64,000 nucleotides of DNA, from assembly GCF_004421005.1 (NCBI RefSeq), contig NZ_CP038026.1, positions 4,340,001 through 4,404,000 on the forward strand. The letters are read 5' to 3'. The stretch is from Pseudoduganella plicata. Its GTDB lineage: Bacteria > Pseudomonadota > Gammaproteobacteria > Burkholderiales > Burkholderiaceae_D. The position numbers were made by a program, and so were the translations under genes. Below the pieces are notes generated by a model. The model did no database searches. It worked only from the letters and a program-made list of their open reading frames with translations, and was not told the DNA's origin. Positions 35,894-42,668 of the stretch are shown piece after piece. Numbering within the stretch: position 1 is the stretch's first letter; the number at the start of each line of letters is the position of its first letter.

Positions 35894-35932
35894 AGCGTCA
35901 TCTCCCTGGCGGGTTGCCCTCCAGGCGGCCCG

Positions 35933-36313
35933 TCAGACCGCGGCGCCCTTGAGCGCCGCGGCACGCCTGTCGCGGTTGCGGCGGGCGATCCACCACAGGA
36001 TGGCCAGCGGAATCAGCACCGGCAGCAGGAGCGGCGCGATGACGGCAGCGACGATGAAGCACCCCAGCACCAGCGCGGCCACGATCAGCACGCCCACTCC
36101 CGCAAACACGAAGCACACGAAGATGGCAACGGCAACGATGATCAGCGCCGCCAGGACGATGCCGCCGCCGGCAAGGAACATCGCCAGCAATGCGCCGAAC
36201 GGTCCATCGGTCCCGTCGCCATCGACGTGGAAGTAATAGTCGTGCGCCTCGAAGGCGTTGCAGGCGGCGATCGCCAGCAGGACGACAAGGGTGACGGCAA
36301 GCAGTTTTTTCAT
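35933..36313 (-). CDS. Small membrane protein with signal-like N-terminus
   Basis: A 126-residue protein starting MKKLLAVTLVVLLAIAACNA, a signal or lipoprotein-like N-terminus with Cys18, then a short hydrophilic part and two to three long Val/Ala/Ile-rich helices, ending in a basic tail (RRNRDRRAAALKG). I do not recognise the family. A nine-base perfect stem (CCGCGGCGC / GCGCCGCGG at 35938-35961) overlaps its last codons. Downstream of a degenerate porin on the same strand. Confidence 0.65.
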   Translation of the reverse strand: MKKLLAVTLVVLLAIAACNAFEAHDYYFHVDGDGTDGPFGALLAMFLAGGGIVLAALIIVAVAIFVCFVFAGVGVLIVAALVLGCFIVAAVIAPLLLPVLIPLAILWWIARRNRDRRAAALKGAAV

Positions 36314-36345
36314 GATGGCTCCGCAAGAATAAGGTCCGAATGGCC

Positions 36346-36785
36346 TTACTGTAGGCGGCGCCCGGATCGTGCGCCACGGCGAAGCGACAAGCGGCGCGAT
36401 TCGCGCGACGAGTTGCAGCCAGGCCCCCTCGGAATGCGCGATCCAGGTCGAACGCGATGACCGGGACGTGCGCGCCATCGCCCGCGAGCAGCGTGCCGTG
36501 GCCGCTTTCGATGACGGGGCGCGTGCCGCGCTGGGCGGGCGAGCCGGCGCCCGTGTCGAGCGACAGGGTGCTGTCGATCTGGAGCAGCGCTTTCGCGCCA
36601 TCGCCCAGGTCTTCCGTGCCCATGAATTCCGGCACCGAGCGGTGATTGGGCAACCGCGAAAGTTCCCCGTGCTTCGTTGAGAAGGATTCGATGGCGGCAT
36701 TCCGGCGCGCGTACAATTGGACCTGCGCGTGCGCGCCCGTGCTGGCCGCCAGCAGCGCGGCGGCGATGGGAGAGAGGATCTTCAT
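36346..36785 (-). pseudogene. N-terminal remnant of a Gram-negative trimeric porin
   Basis: From ATG 36785 the frame gives a signal peptide (MKILSPIAAALLAASTGAHA) and then degraded porin landmarks: VQLYARRNAAIES for the usual VTLYGxxDxGxE, FMGTEDLGDGAKALLQID for GxEDLGGGLKAxFQLE, and TLSLDTG. After about 115 residues homology stops and the frame runs on through unrelated sequence, overlapping the small membrane gene in another frame. Normal porins are 330-400 residues, so most of the barrel is gone. Non-functional in my judgement. Confidence 0.65.
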
Positions 36786-36905
36786 TGCACCATTGTCCTG
36801 TCGCCGTGGCGCGGTCGGCATCCCGCATCCGTGGGCAACTGTGCTCATGCAAGGGCAGGGCGCAACTGCTATCATTCTGGCCTTTTTCCGCAATCGGTAC
36901 CGGCC

Positions 36906-37397
36906 ATGGACGACATCAACGAACAGCACGACGACGAAAATACCCTGATCCAGGAAGCCCGTGTCTGGCAGGGGCAAGGCTGGACGGCGCGCGTCATCAA
37001 GAACGAGGATGACGAAGGCTGGGCCGTCGCGATGATCAAGGACGGCGAACCGGAGCCGGCACTGGTCGGACCCTGGACGATGGGCCGCGACAAGAAGAAC
37101 CCCAAGCCGCTGGACATCTCCGCCTTCCATACGCTGGTGAAAACGGCCAACGAGGTGCTGCGCCGCCACGAGCAGGCGCTGCACGCGAAGCTGCACAAGA
37201 ACGTGCGCGTCAACACGGACGATGGCCCGATCACCGTCAAGCTCGATATCGTGCCGGACGAGGACGACGCGTATGCCATCCTGGCCGCTGTCGATCAGTA
37301 TGGCGAAGAGCTGGCGTCGGTGCGCGTAAGGCCTGACTTCAAGCTGACCGTCACCAGCGCCGAGGGGTGGATCGAAGGCGGTTACCGCAAGCCGTAA
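36906..37397 (+). CDS. Conserved-looking cytoplasmic protein of unknown function
   Basis: A 163-residue acidic protein starting MDDINEQHDDEN. It has a compact predicted alpha/beta body (WTARVIKNEDDEGWAVAMIK, NPKPLDISAFHTLVKTANEVL, VRVNTDDGPITVKLDIVPDE) and no export or membrane signal. High G/C at third codon positions and the absence of overlap support a real gene. I do not recognise the family. It lies 89 bases upstream of the double-GAF kinase on the same strand. Confidence 0.7.
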   Translation: MDDINEQHDDENTLIQEARVWQGQGWTARVIKNEDDEGWAVAMIKDGEPEPALVGPWTMGRDKKNPKPLDISAFHTLVKTANEVLRRHEQALHAKLHKNVRVNTDDGPITVKLDIVPDEDDAYAILAAVDQYGEELASVRVRPDFKLTVTSAEGWIEGGYRKP

Positions 37398-37461
37398 CTG
37401 TTGCATTTAGGAAGCCTTTCCTAGCCGTAACTGGCCTCCGGCGGGCGCGCCTGATATATTG

Positions 37462-37483
37462 CCCGGATGCATTTTTATCCGGG
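37462..37483 (+). promoter_or_regulatory. Hairpin directly before the GAF-kinase start codon
   Basis: CCCGGAT (37462-37468) and ATCCGGG (37477-37483) form a perfect seven-base stem with loop GCATTTTT, ending three bases before ATG 37487. The 3' arm occupies the ribosome-binding position. It could modulate translation or be an operator; neither is shown. Confidence 0.35.
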
Positions 37484-37486
37484 AAT

Positions 37487-39451
37487 ATGATGGAAGTCCG
37501 CCTGCGCCGTCTCGAAGCCGTCCAGTCCATGCTGCTTGAAATCGGGCAGCGCTCCACGAGCTGTACCGATATCGTCCAGTTCCTGCGCGCCGTGCACGGC
37601 GCGCTGGGAAACATCATGTATGCGGCAAACTTCTATGTGGCGCTGAACGAGCGCGATGGCGATCCGCATGCCGTCCGGTTTGTCTATTACATCGACGAGG
37701 TCGACGAGGCGCCAGACCCGCACGAGGTGGCGCGGCTGGCGTCGCCCGAACAGTCGCCCACGGCCTGGGTGATCCTGAACCGGCAGCGCCTTGTGTTGAC
37801 GGCCTCCGAACACTACTCGCGCCAGAGCGAAGGCGAGCTGATCGGCCACGGCACCGTGTCGGAGCACTGGATGGGGTGTCCGCTGCTGGACCAGAACGGC
37901 CAGGCGCTGGGCGCCATCGTCATCCAGACCTACGACAAGCAGCATACCTACAGCGAGGAAGACCAGGCGCTGTTTGCACTGATCGCCAACCACGTGTCGT
38001 CCGCCCTGCAGGGCTTGCAAAGCATGGACCGGCTGGAGCGGGCGGTGCGCGAGCGTACGCTGCGGCTGGAACACGAGGTGGCCGAACGGCGCCGCGCCGA
38101 GAGCCTGCAGCGGGCGCTGTACGAGATCGCCAGCCTGTCGGCTTCCGTGTCCGACTCGGGTGCGCTGCCCGCGCGGCTGCACGAGATCATCAGCGGCCTG
38201 CTGACGGCGCGTAATTTCCTTATCGCCCTGTACCACCCTGACAGCGGCGACATCAGCATCCCGTATTTCGTCGACGAGAAAGACCACGAAGCGCCCGTCA
38301 AGCGTTTCCGCTACGGCTTGGGCATGAGCTCGTACGTGCTGCGCCACAAGCGTCCCGAATTGCTGGATGCGGCGCGCTATGCGGAACTGGCCGCATCGGG
38401 GGAAATCAACGAGCCGCTTGGCAGCAAGGACATCGCCAGCTGGATGGGCGCGCCGATGCTGCTGGGTGACGAGGCTTACGGCGTCATTATCGTGCAAAGC
38501 TACGACAACTCCGTGCTGTACACCCAGTCGGATCTGGACGTGCTGGCCTTCATGGCCAGCCACGTGGCCGTCGCGCTGGCGCGCATGCGGGCCGACCGGG
38601 CCATCCTGCAGGCCAAGGCCTCGCTGGAAGAGCAGAACGCGGCCCTGAACCATGCGCTGACGCAGTTGCAGACGGCGCAGACGGAACTGGTGCGGCAGGA
38701 AAAGCTGGCGTCGCTCGGGCGCCTCGTCGCAGGGGTGGCGCACGAGATCAACACGCCGCTGGGCATCTGCGTTACCGCGACCAGCCACCTGGTGCAGGAA
38801 CTCAAGCTGGTCAAGGAGGACCTGGCGGCCGGCCAGCTTGACGAAGACGGCCTGAACGGCTTCTTCGACACGGTCGACCAGTCGCTGCGCATCCTGACGA
38901 CCAACACGCAGCGCGCCGCCGCGCTGGTGCGCAGCTTCAAGCAGGTGGCGGTGGACCAGTCGTCGGAAAACATCCGCAATTTCAACCTGTCGAAATACGT
39001 GGCCGAAGTGCTGCTGTCGCTGCAACCGAAACTGAAGGGCAAGCCGGTCAAGGTGGAGGTGAACTGCCCGCCCGACCTCCAGCTGGACAGTTTCCCCGGC
39101 GCCGTGTCGCAGATCGTCACGAATATGGTGATGAACTCGCTGGTGCACGGCTTCGACGGCGACCAGCCCGGCACGATCCGCATCACCGGCAAGCTCGATG
39201 GCGATCACGTGCTGTTCGATTACAGCGACGACGGCATCGGCATGGATGCGGTCACCCTGGGCCAGCTGTTCGACCCGTTCTTCACGACAAAGCGGGGCAG
39301 CGGCGGCAGCGGCCTGGGCGCGCATATCCTGTACAACCTGGTAACGGGACCGCTGGGCGGCACGATCAACGTCCACAGCGCGCCGGGGATGGGGCTGCAC
39401 TACCAGCTGCGTTTCCCGCGCGACCAGCGCAAGGCCAAAGCCGCCGCATAG
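37487..39451 (+). CDS. Double-GAF sensor histidine kinase
   Basis: A 654-residue cytoplasmic kinase. Two GAF domains (about residues 15-170 and 210-375; the second contains ALYHPDSGDISIPYFVDE and MGAPMLLGDEAYGVIIVQSYD) are separated by a coiled coil, then a second coil leads to the phospho-acceptor His419 in GVAHEINTPLG and an ATPase domain with NMVMNSLVHGFDG, SDDGIGMD, FFTTKRGSGGSGLG. No membrane segment is present, so it senses an internal signal. ATG 37490 is an alternative start. Its partner may be the RpfG-type HD-GYP regulator just downstream on the opposite strand, but this is inference. Confidence 0.88.
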   Translation: MMEVRLRRLEAVQSMLLEIGQRSTSCTDIVQFLRAVHGALGNIMYAANFYVALNERDGDPHAVRFVYYIDEVDEAPDPHEVARLASPEQSPTAWVILNRQRLVLTASEHYSRQSEGELIGHGTVSEHWMGCPLLDQNGQALGAIVIQTYDKQHTYSEEDQALFALIANHVSSALQGLQSMDRLERAVRERTLRLEHEVAERRRAESLQRALYEIASLSASVSDSGALPARLHEIISGLLTARNFLIALYHPDSGDISIPYFVDEKDHEAPVKRFRYGLGMSSYVLRHKRPELLDAARYAELAASGEINEPLGSKDIASWMGAPMLLGDEAYGVIIVQSYDNSVLYTQSDLDVLAFMASHVAVALARMRADRAILQAKASLEEQNAALNHALTQLQTAQTELVRQEKLASLGRLVAGVAHEINTPLGICVTATSHLVQELKLVKEDLAAGQLDEDGLNGFFDTVDQSLRILTTNTQRAAALVRSFKQVAVDQSSENIRNFNLSKYVAEVLLSLQPKLKGKPVKVEVNCPPDLQLDSFPGAVSQIVTNMVMNSLVHGFDGDQPGTIRITGKLDGDHVLFDYSDDGIGMDAVTLGQLFDPFFTTKRGSGGSGLGAHILYNLVTGPLGGTINVHSAPGMGLHYQLRFPRDQRKAKAAA

Positions 39452-39462
39452 CGCCCAGCCCG

Positions 39463-39660
39463 CTGACAACATCGGGGTCAGGCACAAAACCTGTCACGGG
39501 CGGGACGGTGGAGACCGTAACGCCGAACCCGCGTGCCCGGACGGATTGCACGCAGGCTCGCGCGCACGAGCCGAGCACGTGGTTCACGCCGGTGACGCCA
39601 ATGCCCCCCACTTACGGCTGCGCTCGTGACAGTTATCGTGCCTGACCCCGATGTTGTCAG
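39463..39660. repeat. MITE-like element with 23-bp perfect terminal inverted repeats
   Basis: The 198-bp stretch begins CTGACAACATCGGGGTCAGG and ends with its complement; the first 23 bases (39463-39485) match the last 23 (39638-39660) perfectly, and the similarity continues imperfectly for about 15 more (CTGTCACGGGCG versus CTGTCACGAGCG). The interior has no gene of its own. No target-site duplication is obvious. Its outer motif GTGCCTGACCCCG is shared with other intergenic repeats in the window. Such an arrangement suggests a non-autonomous mobile or REP/BIME-type element. Confidence 0.65.
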
Positions 39661-40018
39661 ACGCCGATGTAAGGCGGCAGAGTGGGGCGGCCGGGTTCGC
39701 ACGTTTTTGCCATCCGGCGAGGTCATCGTCGAAGAGGCGCACCGTGCGGTGTCGGTGGAGTATGTGCAGGCCACATTGGACAGCCTGCGCGGGACCGTCG
39801 GCGCCGCCGCCTGGTGGTCGCGTGCGACATGGCTGGCGACACTCAACGCGCTGGCCGTGCCGCTGCCGATCCTGGGCATGTATTGCCGCGACCTGCATCT
39901 GGCGCGGCCGTTTGCGGATGTTTTGAAGCGGCGCCGTCAGTCCGGGAAGCGCTCGTTGATCTCGAGTGCCGCATCGATATTCTGGATCAGCAGCTCGACG
40001 AATTGCGGGTCGAGGTGA
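39626..40018 (+). CDS. Possible small gene starting inside the repeat element
   Basis: From GTG 39626, within the right arm of the repeat, a 130-codon frame runs into the 3' end of the convergent HD-GYP gene. The central part (RVRTFLPSGEVIVEEAHRAV, ATWLATLNALAVPLPILGMY) has the strong G/C third-position bias of real genes here, whereas the last ~25 codons are antisense to the HD-GYP gene. It may be a gene truncated at both ends or one brought into expression by the repeat. I do not recognise it. Confidence 0.35.
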   Translation: MTVIVPDPDVVRRRCKAAEWGGRVRTFLPSGEVIVEEAHRAVSVEYVQATLDSLRGTVGAAAWWSRATWLATLNALAVPLPILGMYCRDLHLARPFADVLKRRRQSGKRSLISSAASIFWISSSTNCGSR

Positions 40019-41445
40019 TGACCGGCGACTTCGCGCAGGTGCGCCGTCACTTGCTCCACCGGCCACGCATCCTTGTAGCAGCGCTTGTGCATCAGCGCGT
40101 CGAACACGTCGGCCACGGCGACGATGCGGGCGTACAGGTGGATGTCCTGGCCCTTCAGGCCTTGCGGGTAGCCGCTGCCGTCGTATTTCTCGTGGTGCTG
40201 GTGGGCGATGACGGCGGCCGCTTTCAGGATCGGCCGCTGCGAGCCATCCAGGATCGACAGGCCGACCGCCGGATGCTGTTTCATGATTTCCCATTCGGCC
40301 GGATCGAGCTTGCCGGGTTTGAGCAGCACGGAATCCGGCGTGGCGATCTTGCCGATGTCGTGCATCGGCGCCGCGTGCCGCAGCACGGCGGTTTCGTCGT
40401 CCGGCAAGCCGGCCGCCTTGGCCAGGATGTGGCACACCTCGGCCATGCGACGGACGTGGTTGCCCGCCTCGTTCGAGCGCGATTCGACGACGTCGCCCAG
40501 GCGCAGGATCAGCTCGGCCTGCGTGTCCGTGATCTCCTGGTTCAGCAGAATGTTGTCAAAAGCGATAGCCACGCCGCCGCAGAAAATTTCCAGAAGCTTG
40601 GCGTCGACCTCGGAAATCTCCTCGACGCCTTTCAAGACCAGCAGCGACACCTTGCCGCTGTTGTCGTTCGGGAAATAGCCGACGTACGTGTCCCCCTCGA
40701 TGCGCGAGATGCGGTTGCTCTTGGCGTCGTCCAGCTGCGCCAGCAGGGCCGGCGTCAGCAGCGATTCCTCGTCCTCGCCGATCTGTGCCAGCACTTCGTA
40801 GGCGTCCTGGCCGCTGATGGCCGTGGCCGCGCGCAGACGCAGCAGCATGCTCGTCTCCAGGCGCAGCAGTGCGACGACCTGTTGCAGCAGGCCGTTGGCG
40901 AAGTCCTTCAGGTTTCGCTGCTGGAAAATGTGGGCGGAGGCGGCGATGACGCGCTCCAGACCTTCGCGATAATGCATCTGCTGCTGGCGCGCTTCCTCGA
41001 CCTTCATGATGTCGCGGTAGGCCCGCAGCGCGGCAAAGGTCGTCGTGAACAGCTTGGTGCGGTCCAGCTCCGTCTTTTCCTTGTAGTCGTTGATGTCGTA
41101 ATTGACGATCACGCGCTCTTCCGGCGCCTGGCCCGGTTGGCCGGTGCGCAGTACGATGCGCGTGAACCGGTTGTCCAGGTCCTCGCGCATCCAGCGCGCC
41201 ACTTCCAGTCCGCTGTCCTCGCGCTCCATGACGACGTCGAGGAAGACCAGCGCGATATCCTTTTCGCGGGCCAGCACTTCCTTGGCCTCGGCGCCGCTGT
41301 ACGCATGCAGGAACGTCAGCGCGCGACCGTCGAGACGGAAACGGGTGAGCGTCAGCTTGGTGATGTCGTGGATATCGGGTTCGTCATCGACCAGCAAAAC
41401 TTTCCAGGGAGGCAGCTTGGGCGAGGCTGTAGACAGGAAGGACAT
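39937..41445 (-). CDS. RpfG-type response regulator: receiver, DUF3369, HD-GYP
   Basis: A 502-residue protein. The receiver has acidic residues at 20-22 and phospho-acceptor Asp70 (LVFLDVVME). A DUF3369 domain follows (VIAASAHIFQQRNLKDFANGL and onward). The C-terminal HD-GYP domain has HAAPMHDIGKIATPD, IAHQHHEKYDGSGYPQGLKG and DVFDAL, all key residues for hydrolysing cyclic di-GMP. ATG 41445 is chosen; the longer frame to 41499 adds 18 unlikely residues. Phosphorylation, perhaps by the neighbouring GAF kinase, would control c-di-GMP turnover. Confidence 0.9.
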   Translation of the reverse strand: MSFLSTASPKLPPWKVLLVDDEPDIHDITKLTLTRFRLDGRALTFLHAYSGAEAKEVLAREKDIALVFLDVVMEREDSGLEVARWMREDLDNRFTRIVLRTGQPGQAPEERVIVNYDINDYKEKTELDRTKLFTTTFAALRAYRDIMKVEEARQQQMHYREGLERVIAASAHIFQQRNLKDFANGLLQQVVALLRLETSMLLRLRAATAISGQDAYEVLAQIGEDEESLLTPALLAQLDDAKSNRISRIEGDTYVGYFPNDNSGKVSLLVLKGVEEISEVDAKLLEIFCGGVAIAFDNILLNQEITDTQAELILRLGDVVESRSNEAGNHVRRMAEVCHILAKAAGLPDDETAVLRHAAPMHDIGKIATPDSVLLKPGKLDPAEWEIMKQHPAVGLSILDGSQRPILKAAAVIAHQHHEKYDGSGYPQGLKGQDIHLYARIVAVADVFDALMHKRCYKDAWPVEQVTAHLREVAGHHLDPQFVELLIQNIDAALEINERFPD

Positions 41446-41590
41446 AGGGCGACTTTTGGCAAATGGACGGGCCTGCGAATGGGGCGAGTTGCCGCGCATT
41501 ATTGAGGCACGGCAATTTAATTGTAGCGCCGACTATTTGCATTAACAACAGGTAATAAAAATTTCGCCATGGCTTTACAACACCGTGCTG

Positions 41591-42331
41591 CTATTCATAG
41601 CGCTTCTGACATTTCTCGCACCAGAACGAGCGACGTTTTGTCTTGCCCAGGTGACCCTTGTGGAAGGCGATATTGCAGCGTGGGCAAATCCGCTTGGTAT
41701 GGGCAAGCCAGTGCTGTTTCAGCACGAACGCTTTTTTCCATTCTAGAAATTCGAAGCTGTATTGCCGGGCCTGTTTCACGAGTTCCCGCAATTTCGTCGC
41801 AGGCAGTGCGCCGATCGTCGAAAGAGGGTGAATCTTCAGCCGGAACAGCACTTCGTTCTTGATGATGTTGCCGACGCCGGAAAATACCGTCTGGTCCAGC
41901 AGCGCGTCACATGCCAGTGTGTCCGGCATCGCGCGCAGCTTTTTCAGCGCCACGGCCGGTTTCCACTCGTCGGCCATCACGTCGGCCTGCCACTCGTAAG
42001 CCTCGTTCAGGTCGCCGTCGATCGTCCGGATGGAGCAGGTATAGAAGTTGAGCTCGCCGCCTTCCTCGAAGGCCAGCGACAGCCGGGGCGGGCTGTGTTC
42101 CTTGCGCTCGTCGATGCGGTAGCTGCCGAACATCAGGAAGTGAACGCGCAGGCTGAACAGCGGCAGCTCGATCAGGAAGTGCTTGCCCCACGTGCGCACG
42201 GAAAGGATCGGCTGGCCGGGCAGTTCGTCGTACGGGACGGTCGTGCTGTTGCCATGCGCCTCGGCAATGGTGCGGCCTTCGAACGGCTTGGCCAGTTCCT
42301 TCAGGATGACGAGAGAGGGACCTTCCGGCAT
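41591..42331 (-). CDS. Fpg/Nei-family DNA glycosylase (endonuclease VIII-like)
   Basis: A 246-residue repair enzyme. The mature N-terminus PEGPSLVILKEL supplies the catalytic Pro2-Glu3 after Met removal. The helix-two-turn-helix region includes LLDQTVFSGVGNIIKNEVLF, and the C-terminal zinc finger is CPRC...CEKCQKRY. The PEGPS start and YCSIRTID-like centre are closer to Nei than to Fpg, so oxidised pyrimidines are the likely substrate. A repeat element lies in its upstream region. Confidence 0.88.
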   Translation of the reverse strand: MPEGPSLVILKELAKPFEGRTIAEAHGNSTTVPYDELPGQPILSVRTWGKHFLIELPLFSLRVHFLMFGSYRIDERKEHSPPRLSLAFEEGGELNFYTCSIRTIDGDLNEAYEWQADVMADEWKPAVALKKLRAMPDTLACDALLDQTVFSGVGNIIKNEVLFRLKIHPLSTIGALPATKLRELVKQARQYSFEFLEWKKAFVLKQHWLAHTKRICPRCNIAFHKGHLGKTKRRSFWCEKCQKRYE

Positions 42332-42403
42332 GCTGTGCTCCGCGAAATGAGGAGGAGCCAGTGTGCCCGCGCCGGGTCAGCCGGGCAGTGCGCGCACGCA
42401 CAT

Positions 42404-42537
42404 AAAAAACCGGTGACAGGCTCCGATTTTTTGCGGAAACCGGCGGTAGACCGGAAATCCGGTGTGGAAAACCGGTGTCAGCCACCTATTTTCGACCGGG
42501 GCGGGCGGGAAAAACCAGAGCCTGTCACCGGTTTTTA
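42404..42537. repeat. Inverted-repeat element with 19-bp perfect arms
   Basis: AAAAACCGGTGACAGGCTC at 42405-42423 is exactly complementary to 42518-42536. A third related copy (AAAACCGGTGTCAGCCACC) lies inside near 42466, and several CCGGT/ACCGG submotifs fill the interior. There is no coding potential. It sits upstream of the Nei-like gene. It resembles the element at 39463 in layout and in its TGACAGG motif but differs in sequence. Confidence 0.6.
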
Positions 42538-42586
42538 ATTTTCGCAACATTCATGGGATTCGTCCGGGACTGTCTCGGAATTGCCC

Positions 42587-42620
42587 AAAAAAAACCGCAG
42601 GCAGCTTGCGCTGCTTGCGG
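42587..42620 (-). terminator. Intrinsic terminator downstream of phoX
   Basis: Read on the minus strand, a stem of 11 bases with one mismatch (42595-42605 with 42610-42620, loop of four) is followed by eight T residues (42587-42594 on the complement). It lies 49 bases beyond the phoX stop and is oriented correctly to end that transcript. Confidence 0.9.
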
Positions 42621-42668
42621 CAAAGGATCAGCGGCGGGGTTAGCCGACGCATCAGGACACTGTTCTGC

